From: Cytospora piceicola
Lineage: Eukaryota > Ascomycota > Sordariomycetes > Diaporthales > Cytosporaceae
Length of the DNA stretch: 64,000 bases
Direction: 5' to 3'
Assembly (NCBI GenBank): GCA_023375675.1
Contig: JALQBC010000041.1
Span: 186,001 to 250,000, forward strand
Program-made: the position numbers and the translations under genes
Shown: positions 11,936-21,891 of the stretch, piece after piece
Layout of the letters: every line of letters begins with the position of its first letter
Position numbering within the stretch: the stretch's first letter is position 1
The notes under the pieces: generated by a model
Databases searched by the model: none
What the model saw: only the letters and a program-made list of their open reading frames with translations
What the model was told of the DNA's origin: nothing

Positions 11936-12345
11936 CCAGGACGGCACGTTACCATCGTGGCCAACAACTAGGGCAATCTCATCATCACGAAAGACTCACC
12001 CCTTCCGGACTAAGGCCCGACATTCTGCTCCTCAAAGATGTTGCCGTTGCAATGGACCCGGTGGATGTGAAGCTCACGGTGCATATGGTATCTGAATGTG
12101 CCACAGCAGGTAGTGACTGCGCTGGCATCGCTGTCGCCGTCGGTCGCGATGTGGCCACATACCAGTTTGCACTCGGTGACCGGGTCTGCGCTCCCACTGC
12201 GGCTATGAATCCCCTAGTTGAATGTGTCAGCGCCTTTGCCGACTATGTCGGCGTGTGGGGCGACTTGCCCTCAAGGTCCCCACGACATGCCAATGGAGTC
12301 GGCCGCCATCCTTGGCATCGGTCCCGTTTTGATACGGCCATTTCG
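11936..12345 (+). pseudogene. decayed enoyl-reductase-like MDR protein fragment
   Basis: This is an N-terminal fragment of a zinc-free medium-chain reductase, like the trans-acting enoyl reductases found beside fungal polyketide synthases. The ancestral frame reads TIVANN*GNLIITKDSPLPD near 11949-12010, with a TAG in it, then shifts to LRPDILLLKDVAVAMDPVDVK, GSDCAGIAVAVGRDV and ALGDRVCAP (12010-12200), the GroES-like fold. Near 12260 it shifts again to DMPMESAAILGIG and stops. The Rossmann half and the C-terminus are missing. At least one internal stop and two frameshifts show it is dead. Family assignment rests on several consecutive motifs; the link to a polyketide cluster is inferred from the known company of this family, since no synthase is present here. 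Confidence 0.72.
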
Positions 12346-12747
12346 AAGACCTTGACCTCGTCCTTTCCTTATTTGCCGGGATATTGGTAGTAATAGGGTA
12401 CTCTGTTATAAAAGGCCTTTTAGGCGCACACAATGTTTGGTAGAAACCACTTGCAAACAACAAATCTTCAGAATTGGAATGGTCGGCTTACAGCATAACA
12501 TGCTCAATAGTTGTGGAAGATCAGCTGACGGGCTGCAAGCCCTGGAGTGTACCCCTATCCAGAGTACATTTCGAATTTAGCCAGAAATTCCCGCTCTCCA
12601 CTCAAAGTTTCATCTGACCTCCACCTTTGAATTCATCCTTCCAGCCTGTCCTCTTTTCAGTACCCTCCATGTGTAATCGCAGCTCAAATCGCATGGACGT
12701 ATGCTGAACACATAATAAGCCCAACATTATTGTATGGTGCATTGACC
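12346..12747. other. intergenic, promoter of HET gene
   Basis: About 400 bp between the enoyl-reductase relic and the HET-domain gene. Pyrimidine-rich runs occur around 12600-12660. Nothing else was recognised. Confidence 0.4.
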
Positions 12748-14893
12748 ATGGTAGATCAACTTTGTCCCGTATGTAAGGACCTGGATTATAGTCGATTCGT
12801 TGAGGCTGTGCGCCCTGGTTTGACTAAGTATCGTACTCGACCAAAATATTTGGTCATCGAGTTCGATGACTTGCGGGCGGCCTCGCTGGCAGGTTGCACC
12901 TCGTGCAATATTCTCGAACAAGGCGTCAGGCTATTCTGGGGCGATAACCCGGAGAAAAGCACTCTTGACGACGACCAATCCGAATCCCTCATTTTAAAGC
13001 GTTGCATGGGCATGAGTCTCATCGCCTACCGATGGCCCGGAGAAACGTGGGAAGAGAGTTTGGTCGATGATTTTCTGGACGAACTAGAGTTCTTTACCCC
13101 AGAAAGTAAGTCTTACTACTAAGTTACCCGGGGGGCCGTAGTTATATGTACTATATATCGACTTCTACTTATGTACCGTGTTAGCTCGCCTCAGACCGTT
13201 GCACTCAGCTTTCGGACACGCCGAATCTGTGCCACGAACTCTGTCAGCGACTTCAGTGGCAGCAGCCTTGCGATCTTGGTTGATCACTTGCGATGACAAT
13301 CATCCATTGTGTAGAATATCGCCCGAAACAATACCAGCACCTAGCCGAATGCTTGATATTACGCTCGAGATCCCACGGCTTGTTGAGTTTCCACGCGATC
13401 AAACTTCCGAAGGGATATATGTTACGATGAGTCACTGTTGGGGCACCGACCAGCCAACAATGACAACAAAAGAGAACTTACAGCTCATGAAAGAAGGTGT
13501 GAAGGTTGAGAATCTCTCGCCCCTCTTCCGCGACGCGATTCAGCTGTGCAAGATGGTTGGTTGCCATCTCCTCTGGATCAATTCGCTGTGCATTGTCCAG
13601 GATGATGAGAAAGACTGGCTGGAGCAATCCCAGAAGATGGCCGACATATATTCCAATGCATACTTCAACATAGGGTCCACGTCCGCGACGAATAGTAGTC
13701 ACGGCCTCTTTGAGCACCGTTGGTCACTACAAACAGGCCGTCGCGTGGATAGACCAGCTAATGACCTGATGATACCGGGGTATTCGAACCGCCCGATTCT
13801 TGTCAGAAAGTCATACAGTTATGGTCACCAATACTGCGCAAGACAGGACTCTCAAGCGATCCTGCGCAGTCGTCAAGCACCATTAATGGATCGAGCGTGG
13901 ATCTTACAAGAAACACTACTCGCCAGACGCACCCTGCATATTTGTTCATCCGAGCTTATATGGGAATGTATGACTACTTACACTTGTGAATGCAAGTCTC
14001 ATCCACAAGATGAAGATAATTACAGAATCTCTTCGAAATCGATTCGGCGCCCCTGGAGCTTACCACTTAAGCAACAATTCACTCGAATTCAGCATGAGAC
14101 CGGACTCCCAAGTCGAGATATATTGGACTTCTGGTTACTGGCTTCCCATGTATACTCCACACTGCGGCTTACGAAATCCTCTGACCGGTTTTTCGCCATT
14201 CTTGGTATTGCAAAGGTTGTATGTAAGTTAACAAACGGAACCTACCTTGCTGGTATGTGGGCGGATGTTCTCCCGCGGGCTCTTTTATGGACGGGGCTCC
14301 ATAGGTCCAACCCTGATGCTTCGAGGACAGATGACGCGCCAACTTGGTCGTGGATGTCCCGCCGTATCGAGGAGAACAGTACATGCCGTATGTCGTATGG
14401 AGGCGTATTATATGGCGGGTTCCTGAAAGAGACACGCATGAGTGTGCGTTGGCTAGGGAGCCCCGGGCCTGGATGGTCAAGTCTCAAACCCATGACCAGA
14501 GATGCGTTTGCGATCGAGCTCGAAGCCCCGACCATCCCACTGCGAGTCTCGCGAGAAACCACTGACTGGAAGGACGGGGATGAATTGTTAGTGAACTCTA
14601 TACCTGGCGACGAGTCGTCCGCACTGGAGTCGTTTTCGTCCCTGCTATGGGCCGACTGTCCTGTGATGCTGGGCGATGTACAGAATGGGACTATGTGCTT
14701 CGTGGAAGGTTTCATCATCGGGACAGGTGAGAGCATGGGTACCACCTATGTTCTTGTCCTAAGCAAAGACGATGGGGTTGATGGCAATTTCTACAAGAGA
14801 GTTGGCATCTCGTATTTCGATATGGTTGATAACCCGAGTGGATACCGAGCTGTCTTGAGTGCCGCTAAGGTAAAAAGGGTACTCGTTATCTAG
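12748..14893 (+). CDS. HET-domain (heterokaryon incompatibility) protein
   Basis: This belongs to the large fungal family of HET proteins, many of which trigger programmed death when incompatible cells fuse. Two exons, 12748-13105 and 13185-14893, give 688 aa. The start is ATG 12748 (MVDQLCPVCKDLD); the N-terminus carries the paired Cys patterns CPVC and CTSC common before HET domains. The HET domain starts near residue 198 with YVTMSHCWG and continues through LSPLFRDAIQLCKMVGCHLLWINSLCIVQDD and AYFNIGSTSATNSSHGLF; RAWILQETLLARR and WSWMSR follow. The usual WIDSLCI motif has Asn at residue 252 in place of Asp. The reading frame is otherwise intact and full length. Its position beside decayed DNA is common for HET genes. 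Allelic specificity cannot be judged from one sequence. Confidence 0.92.
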
Positions 14894-15698
14894 CGAATGG
14901 AGTCTAGTGTGCGCAATACAGTCATGAGAAACTCGATGTGATGTCGATAAATAATGATCACCAAGCCATGAATGGGATCACACCTGTAACCCAGACAAGG
15001 TTTCCACACTGCCTAGGTATATCAGTTACATCTCTGGATAATATTCTCGTTTGTTTCAGTTCCTTAATCTCAATTATGATATGTAATTCGAATTGCTCAA
15101 ATCCGCCATAAGAGCTTCAGTCCTGATGTTACATCTCGATATCTCTTCCCAGGAGACATCTGGATCCTGCGGTCAAACATCAAGCCCCTCTATAATCACG
15201 CAATGTTGTTCCCCTCAGGTTCATACCAGCAAGAGGGGAGAGATAGCAACAATCTCGCCATATTCCCCTCGAATTGCTACCTTTAGCCCCTGTTGGGGTT
15301 GAACGTATCATTGGTTACAGGAGAAAGCATTGTCGCCATTTGAAGAACTCCAACTCAATAGTTGTAGTAAATGTCTTTGGGCTATCAATTGTTCCGCCAG
15401 GCCGCGTGTTGTTCTCATGCAAATTTCAGTTGGTTGATGATAAGCAGGCAGATGGCTCATATAGGCCTGTGATTGCGCCATCCACCGGACGTTGTTGATG
15501 TTGACAAAGACAGCGCTTCCAGGTTCATAAAAAGGCAACTGTAGTTCACATGATTCCATTGATTTGTAGATCTAAACAGACTTTCACGACAGCAAAAAGG
15601 CGTGAGACGTCCCGAGCCGGTCATTTCGAATTTGCCTTCCCGGACGACCTTCAACACGACAGTTGCTTGTGTTAATTGCTGACATCGGAACATTCAAC
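14894..15698. other. intergenic, promoter of MFS transporter
   Basis: 800 bp with no coding signal apart from short chance frames. It holds the 3' end of the HET gene and the promoter of the downstream transporter. Confidence 0.4.
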
Positions 15699-17315
15699 AT
15701 GTCGGAGTACACCGAGCCAAAAGCCGAGAGGCCCTTGCAAAAGATATCAGAAAGGACCGAAGACTTGCAGAATGAATTACTCAACAGAAATGAGAAACCG
15801 AAGAGATCATTTTGGCGGACTGTGCAAGGCTACGTGTGGGATGACCCGGACAAACCAGCCTATGAGAAGAAATTTCTCCTGAAGCTGGATATCTTTGTTC
15901 TCAGCTACACCTGCCTTGGGTATTTCTGTAAAAACTTGTACGTTTTGTTCCTCCAGTTTCTCCACGCTTAAGCGACCCCATCATTTATTAACAGATGCTT
16001 GGACAGAGATCAGGCCAACCTCAGCAATGCTTACGTTTCAGGGATGAAAGAGGCTCTCAACATGAGCGGAAATGAGCTTACATATTTATCCAACGTTTTC
16101 ACAGCAGGTTATGTGATATCCCAGCTCCCAGCCGTCATTCTGGTCACCAAAGTGCGGCCTTCATACATCATCCCCACGCTGGAGGTACTCTGGTCTGTGT
16201 TCACATTCTGCTCCTCCGCCGTTAAAACCGTCCCACAGCTCTACGCCATGAGATTTCTTGTTGGAGTCTGTGAGGGCGCATTCTTTCCAACAATTATCTA
16301 CCTCATCTCCAGTTGGTACACAAAGAGCGAGCGAGGCAAGCGTGTGACTCTCTTCTACTCCACGACGAGCCTTTCCTCCATGTTCTCGGGCTACCTTCAA
16401 GCTGGCGCCTACGACGGCCTCAACGGGAAACTTGGGCACGCCGGATGGCAGTGGCTCTTCATCATCTGCGGCGTCATCAGCCTCCCAGTCGGCGTGATGG
16501 GGTACTTCTTCAACCCGGATTTCCCGGAGAACACGCGTGCCTTCTACCTCAGCAAGGAAGAGGCCGCTTTCGCCCGCAAGCGCCTCGTGGATGACGGGTA
16601 CACGCCACTGGGCGCGTCGGCCTGGAACAAGCTCAAGATCTTCAAGATCGTGGCCTCCTGGCAGTTCTGGGTGCTGTCGTTCGCCTACTTCTTCATACAG
16701 TCGAGCCACCCGGTCCAGCAGCCGTTCTACGCATTGTACCTTAAGGCCACAGGGCACTCTGTCTACCAGATCAATGTGTGGCCGACGGGGCAAGCCGCAA
16801 TTGGCTTTGTCACCCAGGTTCTAGCTGGCATGATTTCCGACTCGCCGTTGTTGAAAGGCCGGAGGTGGCAGGCGATTTTAGTCATGCAAGGCGGCAGCAT
16901 CTTTGGGTGCATCGTCCTTGCCATATGGGATGTGCCTCTTGGACTGAAATTCTTTGCCTTTTATATCTCTTACATGTCAGCCGGTGTGCCTGGACTATAC
17001 TACTCATGGTTCCCGGATCTGATGCCCCATGACCACGAGATGCGAGGCTTTATGACCGCGTTCTCAAACATGTTCTCTTATGTCAATCAGATTTGGTATA
17101 CCGATGCTGTCTGGCGGACGTCGGAGGCACCGAGGTTCAAGCCCGGATTCATCTCGGCCGCGAGTTTTGGGGTGGTTCTTATCTTTACGGCTTTGCTGAT
17201 GCGATGGCTAGAGGCCAGAGATATTAGGAATAGGCCTGCTCCAGAACAGAGCGATATTCAGGCTGCCGAACACGCTGGTGAGTCTTTCGAGAAGTCTGCC
17301 GACAGTTCTGTGTGA
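15699..17315 (+). CDS. MFS transporter, anion:cation symporter (Dal5/Fen2-like)
   Basis: This plasma-membrane permease belongs to the ACS branch of the major facilitator superfamily, whose members import allantoate, pantothenate, biotin, nicotinate and similar small carboxylates with protons. Two exons, 15699-15937 and 15995-17315, give 519 aa with about 12 membrane segments and charged cytosolic ends. The sequence LDRDQANLSNAYVSGMKEAL just after the first segment is the hallmark of the pantothenate/biotin (Fen2, Vht1) side of the family, and RFLVGVCEGAFFPTIIYLISSWY is the family's segment-4 motif. The start MSEYTEPKAERP is the first ATG of the frame. No vitamin-metabolism gene lies beside it, so the substrate stays open; a pantothenate- or biotin-like carboxylate is the best guess. 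Confidence 0.9.
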
Positions 17316-18305
17316 GCTTGTGCCGGATTTGACTTGACATTTGGAGGGATCTCTCCGGCCGTTGGAGACATGCACCTAAGGTCCCTTGGCGGGCAAGTCG
17401 ATGTATCGTGTATAAGAATTTCAGAAGAAAATACCTACATCATGCCAGTGGATAATGAAAACATCTGTGTGCACGTGGCAGAAACACCATAATATGTAAA
17501 TCTTTGCCAATACGACAGCTTCAGATTTTCTCCAGCGTGCCTTGGCTGGATAGAATATTGACACGGGGCTTGCTCTTGCTATTCTTCATTTATTATACTC
17601 CCGTCGCTACCAATGCCAAAACTCGATCCATGTCATGAAAACTAACTCGGAATCGCTCAAGTGCTTGGGTTTCCTCACTTCGGCTACCAAAAGTGGCATA
17701 GAGACCGTCGATGTGGCCTTGTTGGACTTCTCGCTATCAGATAAGATTCATTCCTAGTTCCTCAGGGGTGGTCGCCTTCTTATTTGGCCAAATAGTGTAG
17801 TGGTTCTATTCGACAGGCCTCGGTCGAGAAGCTGTCAACGTACTTAATCTGAACAGCATCGCCCAGCCCACTCTTGCTTATGCTCTTGAAGAATCCCCAA
17901 GAATAATTCTGTTGGCTTATTCCTTGTACCAAGATTGGAAGTATGGATTAAAATTGTCAGTTTCTCTTCATCCGGTACACAATTGGGGTACACGAGAAAC
18001 TGACTTAGGTGAGGCTGTGTGCATCTATAGACGTCGCGTTTTCTTTCCCAGTGTAGAAATATATGCTTTCCAAATATGTGTTTTTATTATGTGCCCATTG
18101 CTTATATCAACCAGTTCATGATCATTTGATGTGTGCTCTTCCCCTATCACGGAATGGTTGCAGGCCATGTAGAAGGAGAACAGCTCCTGCGCGATGGAAT
18201 CTGAGCAATGGCACATGTGCGTTGAGAATGTGTTGAACATTAACGAGTGGCTTACTCTGTACTGTATCATCTGAACGCATGCTGGAACTTAGCCCCTCTG
18301 AGAAT
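17316..18305. other. intergenic, convergent 3' region
   Basis: 1 kb between the convergent ends of the MFS gene and the alpha/beta hydrolase. It is AT-rich and holds only short unsupported frames, for example at 17912-18121. Confidence 0.45.
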
Positions 18306-19349
18306 TCATGAGTGCTGCTTTACGAACTTCAGTAAAGCAGTATTGACTTCCCCAGCCTGAGTGACATTAAGAAAATGACTGCCTCCGGGAACGATGATGA
18401 CGTTGGCTGATGGTGAAGATGTGAAAAGCTTGATCTGCTCAGTAGCAAAAGAACCGGGCCAAACTGCATCCTTCGAGCCCTATACAAACAAACATAGTGT
18501 CAGTGGCATAAGAGCTGATCGAGTCCACGAGGCCGAGAAGACAGTTTAGTGTTAGGGAGGGGCCACTTGAACTCACATGTAGCCATTGCACCGGGACCTT
18601 CACATCACTCAGTCTCCACAGCAGGCCGTCTCTTTCAACCAAGCTCAGAATCGTCATTCTGGCCTTCTTGCGCCCTTCGTTGCCTTTGTAAATCGATCGC
18701 CACGTATCGAACCAGAATTTCAGCCCCTCCGAAGTGCCACCATCCCCATAAGAAAGGGCCGGGACGGTGTTACACCAGTCCTCATCAATTACAAAGTCAG
18801 GAGTAGGCGTCACGCTGGACCACCGCTCGAAAAACGGTGTGCAGACCTCATAGGCATTCCACGAGCCATTTTTGCGAGCATCTTCAGATTCGCGGTCCAT
18901 CGACGTTCCGATGGGGATGATACCTTGGATCTGATTACGGCCGTCAGAATCCCGGTACATACAGCATATAGGGATCTACTTACCCTATCTGGTGCAAGAA
19001 GGGCCATGCGAGTAACAATGAAGCCCCCCTGACTAGTCCCCATCGCGAAGGCTTGCTCCACCCCGAGCTTGTCCATCACCTGCAACGCCATGATGGCCGT
19101 GTCCCAGAACGTGAACTGTTCGACCGCACAAGTCGTGGCACCGTGGCCCAGGGGCTCGATTGCCAGGAGGTTGATGGCTGAAGTAAGCTCCTTGCTCTCA
19201 AACTGCTGACGCCAGAATGCCACGGTTGTGTGAAGGGCATTGATGAGCACACAGGTTGGCTTGCTGGTGTCTAGCTCTCCACCGGAGATGGCATATCCGG
19301 CTTTGATTCCGCCAAGATGCGGGACTTCCAAGGTCAATGTGGCTGCCAT
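18306..19349 (-). CDS. alpha/beta-hydrolase fold protein
   Basis: Three exons, 19349-18984, 18930-18577 and 18479-18306, join in phase 0 across 53-nt and 97-nt introns to give 297 aa. It has the fold's core: LLAIEPLGHGAT near residue 65, the nucleophile elbow AMGTSQGG (Ser106), KVPVQWLHGSKDAVWP that supplies the acid Asp, and GGSHFLNVTQ with the catalytic His near the end. No signal peptide is visible, so it is probably cytosolic. The family covers esterases, lactonases and C-C hydrolases; related fungal genes are often annotated as AB hydrolase superfamily proteins without known substrate. The terminal exon lies beyond the long frame and is confirmed by the His motif. The substrate cannot be told from sequence. 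Confidence 0.88.
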
Positions 19350-20702
19350 TGTGAGGTGTGGACAAGTTTGGAACCCAGAGATAATTCTTTGTTTAATTGT
19401 TTTTACCTCGAAGCATTGATAGTGATCATGCTCGATTCAATAGCACAGAGGGAGAAGCTCATTTATATATTCGCTACCTCCGTTCGGAGATAATTTATCA
19501 GCCCCTCTCCGTACGTTTCGTGAGGGATCTATCGCCGAAGGGGTAGTAAGAGTATCGCCCAGAACATCCCGTGCTTTGCAACACATGAGTGCGTGCTACG
19601 TTGTTATATAATATATATGGACCCCTTCTGTAAGCAGGAGAGAGCGGGCTACCAATGATATGTGTAGGGTCGTAGGTCAAGCATCATGCATCCGTCTCCA
19701 GTCTGCTGTGACAGCTATGGCTAACTCTATGCCATCTGCGACAGAAGAGGTGGGAATACAGCCCAGATACAGCACAAAAGGCCCGTGTGCAGTTGGTCTA
19801 TCAACCCGAGAGTTAAGTGTTGGGGATGGATGGCTGGTTTAGTACACATGGTACTACATATCGATTAGAAGTGAGGACGCCAGTGTATGTACAAGTCCAA
19901 TGTGTGGGGTTGCAGATGCCACACTCTTACTCCCCTTCCATATTAAGCCCACAAATATCTGGCCTTCAGTATTGGAAACAGGCTGTCAGTTTCTCTTCAC
20001 ACCACAGGGCCGCTCTAACCAATATGAATAAGGACGGCCGAAGTGCTTTCATCAGCCTGCTTTACAACATCAGCCTGCCCTACAAATATACGCTATGCAG
20101 AAAGAGATGTGGAGATAGGCCGCCGCTGGGGTTTCGACTGATCCTGTGTGCACTTGATTAACCAGACCATTCGCTCTGGTTATTACTGCGTCCTGTTGTG
20201 CCTTGGTTTACTGGATCCCATTTTGCAGGCTAGTTCTTTTGTCCAACAATGTATCAAGTTGCTTTTTCTGTAGCTTACCGACAGCTCTATGTAAAAATTT
20301 TAGTAGTCAGGCTCGATTCGCTGAAGGTACTACTGTATGTGCTAAACACCGGCAACGATTCGACGGTGTACTGCACATTGTTTTGCTTGCAACAGTATGT
20401 ATGTATGGTGCGTGCACACACGCATGTGGCGGAATACTTTACTGCAACGAAAGTTCTAGGGGGGGCATCTGGTTTATCCATAGAACAAGACTCAAGAAGA
20501 TTGAATCATTTTATAATCTGGCTTCGCTATAGCTGGTGGAGACGCACGAAACTTACACATATAATCGAACCGCAGTAAGGAGAGGCGAGTGAGTATTGTT
20601 ATTACACATATATCACACAACGTCCCTTAAGTTTTCCAGTGCTGATGACAAAGATTCATTTTGAGTATGATTAACCATGAAATATAATTCTACCCGATCA
20701 GT
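19350..20702. other. intergenic, no gene seen
   Basis: 1.35 kb upstream of the alpha/beta hydrolase and downstream of the small DG-repeat gene. Several frames of 60-115 codons overlap each other, none with coding character. Confidence 0.45.
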
Positions 20703-21210
20703 CTACTTCTTTTCCGTAGCAGGTCTAGCAGGTCCATCAACCGCCTTCTCAACATTTCCGGCAATTCCATCCTTGGAGGCATCGAACTGTTTGCCAATGG
20801 CCCCGTCCTGGTCAAAATATCAGCCTCTGGTCGAATACTCACATAGTACCAACAAAGCGGTATGTCAAAGCAGGGTATATGATGTATTTACCTTTGAAAA
20901 TGCCCCACCAATCTTCTCACCGACTTGGCCGACGTTGCCGTCCGGGTTGAACTGCTTGCCTACGGCACCTTCAGAGGAGATGACCGAGGGGTTCTGTGAA
21001 TCGCTGTGAGTTGTCGAGTCCAATGTGTTTGCAGATGGCTTCAAGGATGGTATTTACCTTGGGGCTGGTTTTCTTCGCCTCACCGGCGGCCTGAGCTGCG
21101 TCCTCGACGCGGGCCTTGGCGCCTGCCATTGTCCGGGCTTGGAATGCGGCCGGAGACTGCGTAGTGACGATGTTCTTGCGAACAGTGTTTCTGGTAATGG
21201 AGCGGAGCAT
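20703..21210 (-). CDS. small protein with two GKQF/DG repeats, possibly mitochondrial
   Basis: Three small exons, 21210-21058, 20993-20892 and 20807-20703, join in phase 0 to give 119 aa. The N-terminus MLRSITRNTVRKNIVTTQSPAAFQARTM is rich in Arg, Ser and Thr and lacks acids, like a mitochondrial presequence. The middle (GAKARVEDAAQAAGEAKKTSPK) is Ala/Lys-rich. Exons 2 and 3 each encode one copy of a related unit: GAVGKQFNPDGNVGQVGEKIGGAF and GAIGKQFDASKDGIAGNVEKAVDG, so intron and repeat boundaries coincide. I recognise this as the kind of short fungal protein annotated only as hypothetical; no reaction can be assigned. Mitochondrial targeting is inference from composition. Confidence 0.8.
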
Positions 21211-21891
21211 CTTGAAGGTGTTTTGGAGCTTTAGGTTGTAGAGTGTGTAATTGAGTTTGACGATTGTTGATGAATGTCGTTCGAGGTTATGCAGTGCCCT
21301 TGTGTGACCACGCATCAACAGCGCGTCATGGACTTTAATGACGCCTTAATGTGTACTAGTAGTGTAAGCCACCATGGCTGGGACCGAAAGCAAGAACAAT
21401 GTCGTCATGAGACAACACTCTACGGGATATCCCGATGTAAGAACTACATACTTCGGATGGATCTTTGTTCCGGGGTCCCATAGGATCTATTGATAGAGGC
21501 ACAGACGTGTTGCAAAAGCTCATCTAAACCCCTACAACCGGCAAGCATTCGAGTATGTTTCTACCGCGCCACGGTAGCAACGATGCTGTACTCACCTGAG
21601 CCCACGATACTGGGGCCCTGATACTGTGGAGATGTCTCGCTCTACGCCTTCGATGTAGTGAAACCATCCACCGACAGGCCATGACGCTCAAAGTTCCATT
21701 GTCAAGAGAGCTTGAGAGGGTTGTACTTGTTCATTCTCTGCCAAGGGGACTGACTATATAAGAGATAGGAAATCCATCGTAGAGACACTCATTCGACTTC
21801 GGTGTGCCCAACTCAGGGTCTAGTGAAAAAAATAAAGGAAAGATGACTTATGGATGCACTTCTCGTCTTCCCCCTCCCCCCTTCCTGACCG
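21211..21891. other. intergenic
   Basis: 680 bp holding the promoter of the small DG-repeat gene and the 3' flank of the subtilase. A C-rich tract (CCCCCTCCCCCCTTCC) lies at about 21871-21886. No gene was seen. Confidence 0.45.
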
